Positions 24,599 to 33,100 of a stretch of 44,423 nt of DNA are shown piece by piece (position 1 is the stretch's first letter; every line of letters starts with the position of its first letter). Source of the DNA: CAZHMN01 sp964533705 (lineage in GTDB: Bacteria > Electryoneota > B3-LCP); assembly GCA_964533705.1 (NCBI GenBank), contig CAZHMN010000015.1, positions 1 through 44,423 of the forward strand. The letters are read 5' to 3'. The notes below the pieces were generated by a model. That model saw nothing but the letters and a program-made list of their open reading frames with translations, was not told where the DNA came from and did no database searches. The translations under genes were made by a program, and so were the position numbers.

Positions 24599-24805
24599 GC
24601 TTTGCTGATTTTGCAGGGCCGGTGTAGTATGTCACTGGAATCTTCTACCATTCCTGTTCTTGAAATTTCTCCTTGTTTCAGGTCAAATCAGGCTAATATA
24701 TTTATCCCAGGAGTGTCTTTCACGCAGTCCGGGAATCGAATCTGGGAATTATGTTCTTCATAACGAAAAATTCAGGGGCTCTGGCAGGCGATCAACAAAT
24801 TTTGA

Positions 24806-24834
24806 TTGACTCTGGGATTCTCTTCACTTATATT
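24806..24834 (+). promoter_or_regulatory. Promoter of murQ
   Basis: TTGACT, a 17-nt spacer and TATATT. The expected start near 24841 gives a leader of about 16 nt that just includes the GAGG ribosome site at 24846. Confidence 0.8.
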
Positions 24835-24856
24835 CATCATTAACTGAGGTTATCCC

Positions 24857-25795
24857 GTGTCCAAATCTCGCCGCGTTTTCCGAGAGATCGAAGCTCTGAC
24901 GACAGAGGCAATTCACCCGGATTCCGTGGATCTGGATAGTCTTTCCATCGGACAGATTCTGGCATTCATGTCCGATGAGGATGCCAAGATCGTACCGGCC
25001 GTTCGAGCAGTTCTGCCTCAGGTTGAGAAAGCGGCCTCGATGGCATTGGATTCCTTTCTTAAAGGTGCGCGTCTGATCTATATCGGGGCGGGAACCTCGG
25101 GCAGGTTGGGCATCATTGATGCAGCGGAATGTCCGCCGACGTTTGGGAGCGATCCGGAACAGGTCGTGGGCATCATCGCCGGCGGCAGGGAAGCGGTCTT
25201 CCTTTCCAAGGAGGGCGCGGAAGACCGGGAGGATCAGGGGAAACGGGATCTGGTCAGCATCAATCTGGCCAAGAAGGATACAGTCGTAGGCATTGCGGCA
25301 TCCCGACGAACGCCATACGTGCTCGGTGCGTTGCGATACGCCAGATCCATCGGGGCATCTACCGTTTTTCTAATGTGCAATACACCACCTGATCAGAGAG
25401 AAGCGGAGCCAGCCGTCGACGTGGTGATCGCACCGATCCTGGGCCCGGAAGTGGTCATGGGTTCTACCCGCTTGAAAGCCGGCACCGCCACAAAGTTGAT
25501 CCTGAACATGATCAGCACCTCGGCCTTTATCCGCTGCGGAAAAGTCTACCGGGGAATGATGGTGGATTTGAAGGCCTGGTCACAGAAGCTGAAAGCGCGC
25601 TCGCGCCGGGTTCTTATGCTGGCAACCGGTTTGGACTATGGCAAAGCCGGGGAATACCTCGAAAAATCCGGCGGTAACGTAAAAACCGCAATCGTTATGG
25701 CTCTTTGTGGATTGGAAAAGGAAGAAGCTGACAGCCTTCTCGAACGTTCGGGTGGATTCGTCAGAAAAGCAGTGGAAAGCAGAAAATCTTGGTAG
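24857..25795 (+). CDS. murQ: N-acetylmuramic acid 6-phosphate etherase
   Basis: A 312-residue SIS-domain lyase that splits MurNAc-6-phosphate into GlcNAc-6-phosphate and D-lactate during peptidoglycan recycling. The family signature is clear: YIGAGTSGRLGIIDAAECP (about residues 74-92) and the block VVMGSTRLKAGTATK. GTG 24857 has GAGG 7 nt before it. No MurP transporter or AnmK kinase is nearby, so the source of the substrate is not shown. It has its own promoter and no close downstream partner. Confidence 0.95.
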   Translation: MSKSRRVFREIEALTTEAIHPDSVDLDSLSIGQILAFMSDEDAKIVPAVRAVLPQVEKAASMALDSFLKGARLIYIGAGTSGRLGIIDAAECPPTFGSDPEQVVGIIAGGREAVFLSKEGAEDREDQGKRDLVSINLAKKDTVVGIAASRRTPYVLGALRYARSIGASTVFLMCNTPPDQREAEPAVDVVIAPILGPEVVMGSTRLKAGTATKLILNMISTSAFIRCGKVYRGMMVDLKAWSQKLKARSRRVLMLATGLDYGKAGEYLEKSGGNVKTAIVMALCGLEKEEADSLLERSGGFVRKAVESRKSW

Positions 25796-25869
25796 GCCTA
25801 TAAGCTCCCTTCTGTTAATGTAGAATCGGACGTCTGGTAGGATAAAACAGGTCTGATCTTTGCGATATA

Positions 25870-25930
25870 AGGGTTTCCGCGTGATCGTTTCCGCAGCGAT
25901 CAGGGCGTAAGAGTATTAACTTGAAACCCT
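25870..25930 (+). other. Candidate structured element upstream of the HD-GYP gene
   Basis: AGGGTTTC (25870-25877) pairs with GAAACCCT (25923-25930) and encloses TGATCG/CGATCA (25882-25887 with 25897-25902). It could fold in the leader of the c-di-GMP phosphodiesterase gene. It does not match the c-di-GMP riboswitch consensus as I know it. Confidence 0.35.
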
Positions 25931-26016
25931 GCGGACAAGGATGAGCTTATAAAGCGCGACGGGGGACACCAGATATCTTTCTGTCTTCACGTTTCCTAAT
26001 GATTGGGGGACACTCA

Positions 26017-27036
26017 ATGGAACTAGAACTACTAAACCGGGCTATTCTGGATAGCGCTGCATTTGAAATCGTCTTGTTGGATACCGACTTAAAGGTCATA
26101 GAAATCAACGATGGATGCCTGCAAGTGATCGGTATTCCCAAGGGGGATCTATTAGGACAGCCCGCCAACGCGATATGGGATGATCAGAGCATAAAAAAGC
26201 TGAAAGAGGACCTGGTTCGGGATCGCGTCTTCCAGGGTGAATTGGTGGAAGTTTCACTTGGAGGGGACCCTCGATCCGTGCATTACACCGTTTCACCTAT
26301 GAGGGACGATCTCGGTCAACTATTGGGTTACGTGGGATTCGGCCGCCCCATCACGGATACCGATCATTACGAAATGGAACTACGGCAGCGGATGGAGCAA
26401 CTCCAGCAGACTCAGGGCGCTGCCATGGTCGGTCTGGCGAAATTGGCAGAAACCCGGGATCCCGAAACCGGCCAGCACCTGGAGCGGATGCGCAATTATT
26501 CGCGTTTGATCGCGGAGGAGATGTCCACATTACAGGAATACAGCCTCTACATTACCGAAGCATACATCCTGGACATCTACAACTCAAGTCCTCTGCACGA
26601 TATCGGCAAGGTGGGCATTCCGGACGCCATTCTGCTGAAACCGGGGCGATTGACCGCTCAAGAATTTGAAATCATGAAGAAACACTCGACCATCGGAGGT
26701 GACGCGCTGCACGCCGCCGACCAGCAGTTGGGTGGTGAATCGTTCCTGACGCTGGGAAAAGAGATCGCCTATCATCACCATGAAAAATGGGACGGAAGCG
26801 GTTATCCGGACGGTTTAAAAGGGACGAAGATCCCCCTGTCAGCCCGCATCGTCGCCATAGCCGACGTTTACGATGCTTTGACGTCCAAAAGGATCTACAA
26901 AGACCCGGTCTCACACGACCAGGCAAGAGCGATCATTATCGACAGTTCGGGATCGCATTTCGCCGAGGACGTGGTGCGCGCTTTCTTGAAGAGAGAAAGA
27001 GATTTTCTGAAGATACGAGACCAATTCAGTGATTAA
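26017..27036 (+). CDS. PAS domain plus HD-GYP c-di-GMP phosphodiesterase
   Basis: A 339-residue soluble signalling protein. Residues about 5-120 form a PAS sensor domain. HD-GYP follows from about residue 135: the first His in ETGQHLERM, then HDIGKVGIPDAILLKPG, the His of HHHEKWDGSGYPDGL, and DVYDALTSKRIY. All catalytic residues expected of an active HD-GYP domain are present, so it should degrade cyclic di-GMP. ATG 26017 has GGGGGA 6 nt before it; ATG 25999 is an alternative. No diguanylate cyclase is in the window. Confidence 0.93.
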   Translation: MELELLNRAILDSAAFEIVLLDTDLKVIEINDGCLQVIGIPKGDLLGQPANAIWDDQSIKKLKEDLVRDRVFQGELVEVSLGGDPRSVHYTVSPMRDDLGQLLGYVGFGRPITDTDHYEMELRQRMEQLQQTQGAAMVGLAKLAETRDPETGQHLERMRNYSRLIAEEMSTLQEYSLYITEAYILDIYNSSPLHDIGKVGIPDAILLKPGRLTAQEFEIMKKHSTIGGDALHAADQQLGGESFLTLGKEIAYHHHEKWDGSGYPDGLKGTKIPLSARIVAIADVYDALTSKRIYKDPVSHDQARAIIIDSSGSHFAEDVVRAFLKRERDFLKIRDQFSD

Positions 27037-27073
27037 AGAAGCTTTTATCATAGGTTTAAATAAACATAAAGTG

Positions 27074-27105
27074 AGGGGACAGCGGAACGGGTCTGTCCCT
27101 TTTGT
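27074..27105 (+). terminator. Rho-independent terminator after the HD-GYP gene
   Basis: Stem GGGACAG (27076-27082) with CTGTCCC (27093-27099), extendable by two pairs, is followed by TTTTGTGGTT. Confidence 0.75.
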
Positions 27106-27209
27106 GGTTAAATAAGTGCGAAAAAACCGACGACAGGGAACAAATATCACTGAACAAGATTAAGTTTTATTAAAGCCTAATACCTAATAATGGATATTTC
27201 CTCGTTTTT

Positions 27210-27233
27210 CCGTCAGGTGGGGACATCTGACGG
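27210..27233 (+). other. GGGA-tetraloop hairpin upstream of the envelope operon
   Basis: A 10-bp stem, CCGTCAGGTG with CATCTGACGG (one G-T pair), closed by GGGA, a GNRA-type tetraloop. It has no T tract and lies 75 nt before ATG 27308, so it would be in the leader RNA if the promoter is upstream. Confidence 0.45.
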
Positions 27234-27307
27234 CACATCGGCATTATCTCAGAGTTCTGATAAAACAATCTGCAAAGAAATAAAAAAAGGTTAAACAACG
27301 GGGCAAC

Positions 27308-28069
27308 ATGAAAAAACTTTACGTCTTTTTTCTGGCGTTTTTAGTATTGTCCGGCACACATGTACATGCTCAAGGTCTGGCCAACGTTGAAATACAGGAG
27401 TTGATTGACCAGCCCACGGCCGGAACGCTGGAAAAGGGGGAATACGGCTTCGATCTGCGCTTTTTCCCATACGGTGGCGCACTGGCAGGGTTGAAAGCGG
27501 GTCTATTCGAACGGTTCATGATTGGCATTTCATACGGTGCCAGAAACATCATCGGGCGGGGGGAACCTGATTGGAACGAATTGCCGGGCGTTTTAGTCAA
27601 ATACCGGCTGTTTGAAGAAACCGACCTACCCGCGGTGGCGATTGGTTTCGAAAGCCAGGGGTACGGCGAGTGGATCGAGGAGCTGGATCGTTATGAGACC
27701 AAGGCTAAAGGCCTCTTCGCGTCATTGAGCAAAAACTTTTCGATGGGCTGGCTGGGAACTCTGGGACTCCACGGCGGCGTCAACTACAATACCTTTGAGG
27801 ACGACGATGACCGCAACCTGAACGGTTTCCTGGGGTTCGACAAGAGCATCAACGAGCAACTCTCCGTCGTCGCGGAGTACAATTTCGGTTTCGATGACGA
27901 CAGCGATCTGGCCCTCGGAGAGGACAAAGGCTATTTGAACGCCGGCCTGCGCTGGGTCTTCGCGGAGCAATTGGGGATCGAGTTCAACTTCAAGGATATT
28001 CTTGAAAATCGGAAGGACGTATCCGCCATTTCACGGGAACTGAGGATCACCTATGTCGAGACGTTCTAA
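27308..28069 (+). CDS. Predicted outer-membrane beta-barrel protein
   Basis: A 253-residue exported protein. The signal peptide covers residues 1-21 (LYVFFLAFLVLSG, ending HVHAQ). The mature part alternates hydrophobic and polar residues in strands separated by Asp/Gly turns (GEYGFDLRFFPYGG, FGFDDDSDLAL, YLNAGLRWVF) and ends in Phe (ITYVETF), the usual BAM-recognised C-terminus of outer-membrane barrels. The family is not recognised with certainty. It is the first gene of a three-gene envelope operon, 17 nt before the next. Confidence 0.75.
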   Translation: MKKLYVFFLAFLVLSGTHVHAQGLANVEIQELIDQPTAGTLEKGEYGFDLRFFPYGGALAGLKAGLFERFMIGISYGARNIIGRGEPDWNELPGVLVKYRLFEETDLPAVAIGFESQGYGEWIEELDRYETKAKGLFASLSKNFSMGWLGTLGLHGGVNYNTFEDDDDRNLNGFLGFDKSINEQLSVVAEYNFGFDDDSDLALGEDKGYLNAGLRWVFAEQLGIEFNFKDILENRKDVSAISRELRITYVETF

Positions 28070-28086
28070 ATAATTTGGGCTTGATC

Positions 28087-28641
28087 ATGAGACCGCATGA
28101 ATCAGTGATAAAGGGGCTCAACCTGCTCCTGATCATTCTGGTTGCGGTGGGCTTGGCCGGATGCTATACGGTGCTCCGCCATCCCAGCGTGGCAGACGAG
28201 GAGAAAGGTGAAGGTTACGAGTTAGAATCTTCGGGAGCTTCATGCACCGACTGCCACAACAACGAGTACGATCACCGCTGGATGTCCCCGCACACCTGGG
28301 GGTACGGTTCCTGGCTGGGATATTCTCGCTATAACTACTACGGGTACGGGGGCTGGCGGAGCTACTACCAGGATCCCTGGTGGTGGGGATGGGGCGGCTG
28401 GTACTACGATCCGTGGCCTTACTATCCACCGGGAGGTGGCGGTTCGGTTACACCCATGGAACCTTATCCCGAACGCTCCAATACGAGGCGCTCGTTACAG
28501 CAAGCTCCACCGAGTACACCACCGCCTCAAACGCCACCGCCGGCGTACAGTCCACCCCCTTCGCAAAATCAGGGTGAAGGCCAGCAGAACAACAACACGG
28601 ATGATAGCGGTGGACGCAAGGGACGCAGGGGCAAAAGCTGA
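28087..28641 (+). CDS. Lipoprotein with a CXXCH motif and a Tyr/Trp/Gly/Pro-rich body
   Basis: A 184-residue lipoprotein with lipobox LAGC (Cys about residue 27). CTDCH at about residues 54-58 is a single haem c-type attachment motif. Residues about 65-115 are very rich in Tyr, Trp and Gly, followed by a Pro/Gln-rich low-complexity segment and a basic tail (GRKGRRGKS). ATG 28087 is chosen over the in-frame TTG at 28075. No ribosome site is obvious. CXXCH can arise by chance in a zinc or iron-sulphur context, so haem binding is inference. It lies between two outer-membrane barrel genes. Confidence 0.72.
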   Translation: MRPHESVIKGLNLLLIILVAVGLAGCYTVLRHPSVADEEKGEGYELESSGASCTDCHNNEYDHRWMSPHTWGYGSWLGYSRYNYYGYGGWRSYYQDPWWWGWGGWYYDPWPYYPPGGGGSVTPMEPYPERSNTRRSLQQAPPSTPPPQTPPPAYSPPPSQNQGEGQQNNNTDDSGGRKGRRGKS

Positions 28642-28664
28642 GACGACAAGAGGAGAAGCCATTG

Positions 28665-29933
28665 TTGAAGTTCCGATCAAAGATTTTGTTGGTTTTTACG
28701 ACGTGCTTGTGGATGCTGCCGAACCCATCCCAGGCTACAATTGGAGAGATGCTCTACAACGAAATCGTCTTTTTGCGCGGGATTGAATTGGGGGCCGGGG
28801 GACGAGGGATGGCGTTAGGCGGCGCTTACCGCGGAATTTCCGACGATCTGTCCGCGTTATATTGGAATCCGGCCGGACTGGCATCAATTCGGCGAATCGA
28901 AGTGGGATTGGGCATCTCCCAGGCACTCACTCAGGATGAGGCTCAAATCAGTACAGAAACCGTATCGAATGAACTCAGCAGAACCCGCCTTAACGAGGTG
29001 GGATTGGCCTTTCCCTTTCCGACATACCGGGGCAGCCTGGTTTTTGCCCTGGGGTATCATCAGGTGAGTAACTTTGACGCTTTCGGCACGTTCACCGAAG
29101 AAACAGAAGGATACAGCTTCACCGGTGACGAGTTAGAATCGGGTCGTTTAGGGCTCTGGTCATTGGGCATGGCCATAGACGTCTCTCCGATGATATCCAC
29201 CGGAATATCCTTGCGCTATTGGACAGGTTACGATGACTATTCATGGAATTCATATTCACAGGAAGATAGCCAGACCTGGTCGAGTTTCGACCAATCGCTC
29301 GATCTGGATTTGTCGGGTTTTAATGCCATGATCGGGGTGTTAGCCCGGGTTTCACCCTGGCTCAGGATCGGGGCGACTCTGGAGTCACCGCTGAAACTTT
29401 CCATTGATGAAGACTACGCTGAAATTGAGGAAGTAAGCGAGGGTGGAGTATACGAGCCAAATAGTTTTTCAGCCAGTTACGAGTATAAGGTTTCAAGATC
29501 CTGGCGGGGCGGATTAGGAGCGGCCGGTATGATAGGACCGATCGGTTTATCGGCTGACGCCGTCTTAAACGATTGGAGCCAGATCAACTTTTCAGGGGAA
29601 CCGCCTTATGAGGAACTCGACCGGGATCAAGCCAACCGGGAAATTACCCGGTATTTGCAACCTACCATTGATCTGCACTTCGGAGTGGAATTCTGGGTTC
29701 CTTCTTCACCGGTGAGACTGCAGGCCGGGTACGCCTGGCTGCCGTCGCCGTTTGAGGGGGACGAAGTAATTTCCGACAAAAACGTCATAACAGGGGGGAT
29801 CAGCACGATACTGGATGAATCTCTTTTAGTTCAGGCGTCGCTGTCCTGGGCTGATTGGGAGCGATCCATTGGGGGATGGGGGGAAGACCTGCAGTTGACC
29901 CACCTCCTTTTATCACTTTCCTATCGTTTCTAA
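28665..29933 (+). CDS. PorV/FadL-like outer-membrane protein
   Basis: About 422 residues. The signal peptide is followed by GAGGRGMALGGAYRGISDD and LYWNPAGLA, the signature of the OmpP1/FadL/PorV group. Barrel strands continue to the C-terminal Phe (LLSLSYRF). PorV-type members help move T9SS cargo to the surface, and others carry hydrophobic compounds; the sequence does not decide. The start codon is TTG 28665 or 28662; AGGAGA lies 8 or 5 nt before. It is the third gene of the envelope operon, about 20 nt after the lipoprotein gene. Confidence 0.85.
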   Translation: MKFRSKILLVFTTCLWMLPNPSQATIGEMLYNEIVFLRGIELGAGGRGMALGGAYRGISDDLSALYWNPAGLASIRRIEVGLGISQALTQDEAQISTETVSNELSRTRLNEVGLAFPFPTYRGSLVFALGYHQVSNFDAFGTFTEETEGYSFTGDELESGRLGLWSLGMAIDVSPMISTGISLRYWTGYDDYSWNSYSQEDSQTWSSFDQSLDLDLSGFNAMIGVLARVSPWLRIGATLESPLKLSIDEDYAEIEEVSEGGVYEPNSFSASYEYKVSRSWRGGLGAAGMIGPIGLSADAVLNDWSQINFSGEPPYEELDRDQANREITRYLQPTIDLHFGVEFWVPSSPVRLQAGYAWLPSPFEGDEVISDKNVITGGISTILDESLLVQASLSWADWERSIGGWGEDLQLTHLLLSLSYRF

Positions 29934-30137
29934 AGGTTTTTAGTACGTGATTCTCCGACGCAAGGTGTCTCCGTCGGCGGGGGCCGGTATTCTCTTGCGG
30001 GTTTGGGAGAAAACTATCGAACACTGCTGAAAAGTTACTCATCGGTGTTTCCTTAAAACCGTCCGCTCGATAATTTTAGGGAATAGCCTATCTATTACTC
30101 ACTTGCCCGATTAACAGCCAGCGGACGGGGGAGATGA

Positions 30138-33100
30138 ATGATGAAGAGCAAGAATGGTCGCCTGAGCGGTCTCGTGAGACCCATGATCCTGTTTGGGATA
30201 TGGCTATCGACTCTCTACTGGGTTTTGGGTTCTTTGCTGGATGCCTTTTTCTACAGAGAGGGGCCCCTACTGCAGCAGTTAGTGGCACCCACAGGTCAAC
30301 AATTTTGGGCGCGCTTTCTGGTCATATTTATTCTTTTCGTTTCCAGTTTGCTGGGTGTGATTGCCTTCGAGAGACGCAGGATTGCAGAAGACGCTGCAAA
30401 ACGTCAAAAAGAGCTTTCACGAACGTATCTTGACGTTGCCGGCACAATCATCGTCGTCATTGATAGAGATCAAAAAATCAAACTTATCAATAAGAAGGGG
30501 TGTGAAACCTTAGGCTACCAGGAAGAAAAAATCGTCGGGAAGAACTGGTTCGACCTGGCAATTCCCTCAAAGATAAGGGACGAAATAAGGGGATTCTATG
30601 AAAAGATGATGTCGGGTGAATTGGAATCCATTGAATACACCGAAATACCCGTTCAGGCCAAAGATGGAGAAGAAAAGATCATCGCCTGGCATCATGCCCT
30701 TTTACGGGATGAGGAGGGCAATATCACCGGTACGATCAGCTCCGGTGAGGACATTACCGAGCGGGTGCAATCTGAAGCAGCTCTTCATGAATCAGAAATT
30801 AAGTATTCCACCGTGGTGGAGCAGGCGGCAGATGGCGTTATTATTATTCAGGATGAAAAACTGCAGTTTGTGAACAGTGCCATTGCCAAAACCTATGGTT
30901 CAACTGTAGAAGAGATGGTGGGCAAATCCTTTGTTGAATTCATTGCACCCGAGAGCCGCGAACTGGTGATGAGCAACCATCGAGCACGTTTTGCTGGTGC
31001 AGAAGTCGCCGACGTCTATGAGGCGAAATTGCTGCGAAAAGACGGTGAGAAGCGTGACATCGAGATCTCCGGGGCTGTTATTCAATATCACGGCAAACCC
31101 GCCGTCATGGGGATTATCCGGGACATCACGGATCGAAGACGCGAGGAGAAGAAACGGGCGGAAGAGCGCATGCAGCTTCTTTCGATATTCGACAGTATTG
31201 ATGAAGTTGTGTACGTCAGCGATCCGGAAACCTATGAGATCTTGTTCATTAATGAGGCGACCAGGAAAATCTTCGGCGATGTTGTGGGGGAAAAGTGTCA
31301 TAAAGCGCTTCAGAATAGCAACTCACCCTGCTCCTTCTGCACAAACGATATCATTTTTAAAGAAAAGCCGGGGAAGGTGCATATTTGGGAATTTCAGAAC
31401 TCACTAAATAGTCGCTGGTACCGTTGTATGGACAAGGCGATCACATGGCCGGACGGTAGAAACGTCCGCTATGAGATGGCCATAGACATTACCGACCGCA
31501 AGCGTGTTGAAGAAGCGCTCAGGGAATCGGAGGAGCGCTTCAAGAGTATCTTCGACAACGCGGTAGTCGGTATATACCGCACAACTCCCGATGGCCAAAT
31601 CCTGGCGGCGAATCCCAAGCTATTGGAAATGTTGGGTTATTCTTCATTGGAGGAACTTCAAGAATTAAATCTTGAGATCGGTTGTCATAGTTTTGAAACA
31701 CCTCGCTCTGTTTTTCAAGAGTTTATCGAACGCGATGGCTATGTAGCCGGGATTGAATCCGCCTGGATAAAAAAAGACGGCACTCCAATTAACATTCGAG
31801 AAAGTGCAACGGCGATTCGGGATGAAACAGGAAAGACCTTATTTTACGAGGGAACCGTCGAGGATATCACTGATGAAAAACGCTCGGAAAAAATCCAGGC
31901 GGTGCATTATAAAATCGCCCAGGCAACGGGTACCTCCGAGAGTCTCGAGGAGTTGTTGAGGGCGATTCACCAGGAATTGGGGACCTTGATTGATGCAACC
32001 AACTTTTATGTTGCGCTTTACAACGAAGAAAAGGGCTTGTATTCCTTTCCCTACTACGTTGATCAACATGACGAGTTGGGTGCATTCGATGAGGAGGAGC
32101 TACCGGATTCCATGACGGATTATGTCCGAAGAAAGGGCATACCGGTGATTGTAGATGAAGATGCCTTCAGGAAGCTCGAAGCAGAGGGTGAAGTAAAACT
32201 TGTGGGCACGCCATCGCCGATCTGGATGGGCGTTCCTCTCAAGGCTTCAGGGAAGATCATCGGCGTCGTCGCTTTACAGAGCTACACGAATAAGTCGGCA
32301 TACGACCAGCAGGATTTGGATCTATTGACATTTGTTTCCGAGAACATTGCCCTGGCGATTCAGCGCAAACGTTCGGATGAAGCTCTAAGAATCGAGAAAG
32401 CTTATCTCGAACAGTTATTTGAATGTGCACCCGAAGCGGTGGTAATCGTTGACAATGACAACAAGATTCTGCGGATCAACAGCGAATTCACACGGTTGTT
32501 CGGGTACAATCCAGATGAGGCCATCGGACAGTCAATTGACCAACTCCTTGCGCCGAAAGGTTTAATCAAGGAAGCGCATGCACTGACAAAAAGTGTGGTG
32601 CACGGTGAAAGCGTTGCCCTCGAGAGTGTACGACAACGCAAAGATGGGACATTAGTAGATGTGTCCATTCTCGGAACGCCCATCAAGGTGGGCGATGGCC
32701 AGGTTGCGGTTTACGCTATTTACCGCGACATCACTGACCGCAAACGAGCCGAAGAGGAATTGCGCGCCAGTGAGGCGAAAAGCCAGGCAATCCTGAGTGC
32801 CATGCCGGATCTGATGTTTCAGATTGATCGCAAGGGCACGATGTTACAATGCCATGGGCCGATCAATGACCAGTGTGTTAAGCCCGATGAACTAATGGGC
32901 AAAAGCATCAAAGAGATCATGCCTCCAGATGTTGCCAGTAAGGCTCTGAATCTCATTGAATTAGCATTGGAAAGCGGAAAACTTCAGTTTTTCGAATACG
33001 AATTTCAAAAAGACGATGATCTTCGTTACTTCGAGTGCCGGATGGTGGCGGGCGGTGACGATAAAGTCCTGGCAATCGTTCGCAACATCACCAACCGGAA

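Noticed and set aside
24521..24763. An open frame of 80 residues between the EIIA gene and murQ
   Set aside because: It runs through the terminator at 24565-24598, has no ribosome site and shows no family features.
24010..25795. The EIIA protein as part of a MurNAc phosphotransferase system for MurQ
   Set aside because: A strong terminator and a new promoter separate the two genes, no EIIB or EIIC gene is present, and the EIIA type resembles PtsN/fructose proteins.
25870..25930. A c-di-GMP riboswitch before the HD-GYP gene
   Set aside because: The conserved core elements of the known c-di-GMP riboswitch classes are not visible; only two simple stems are.
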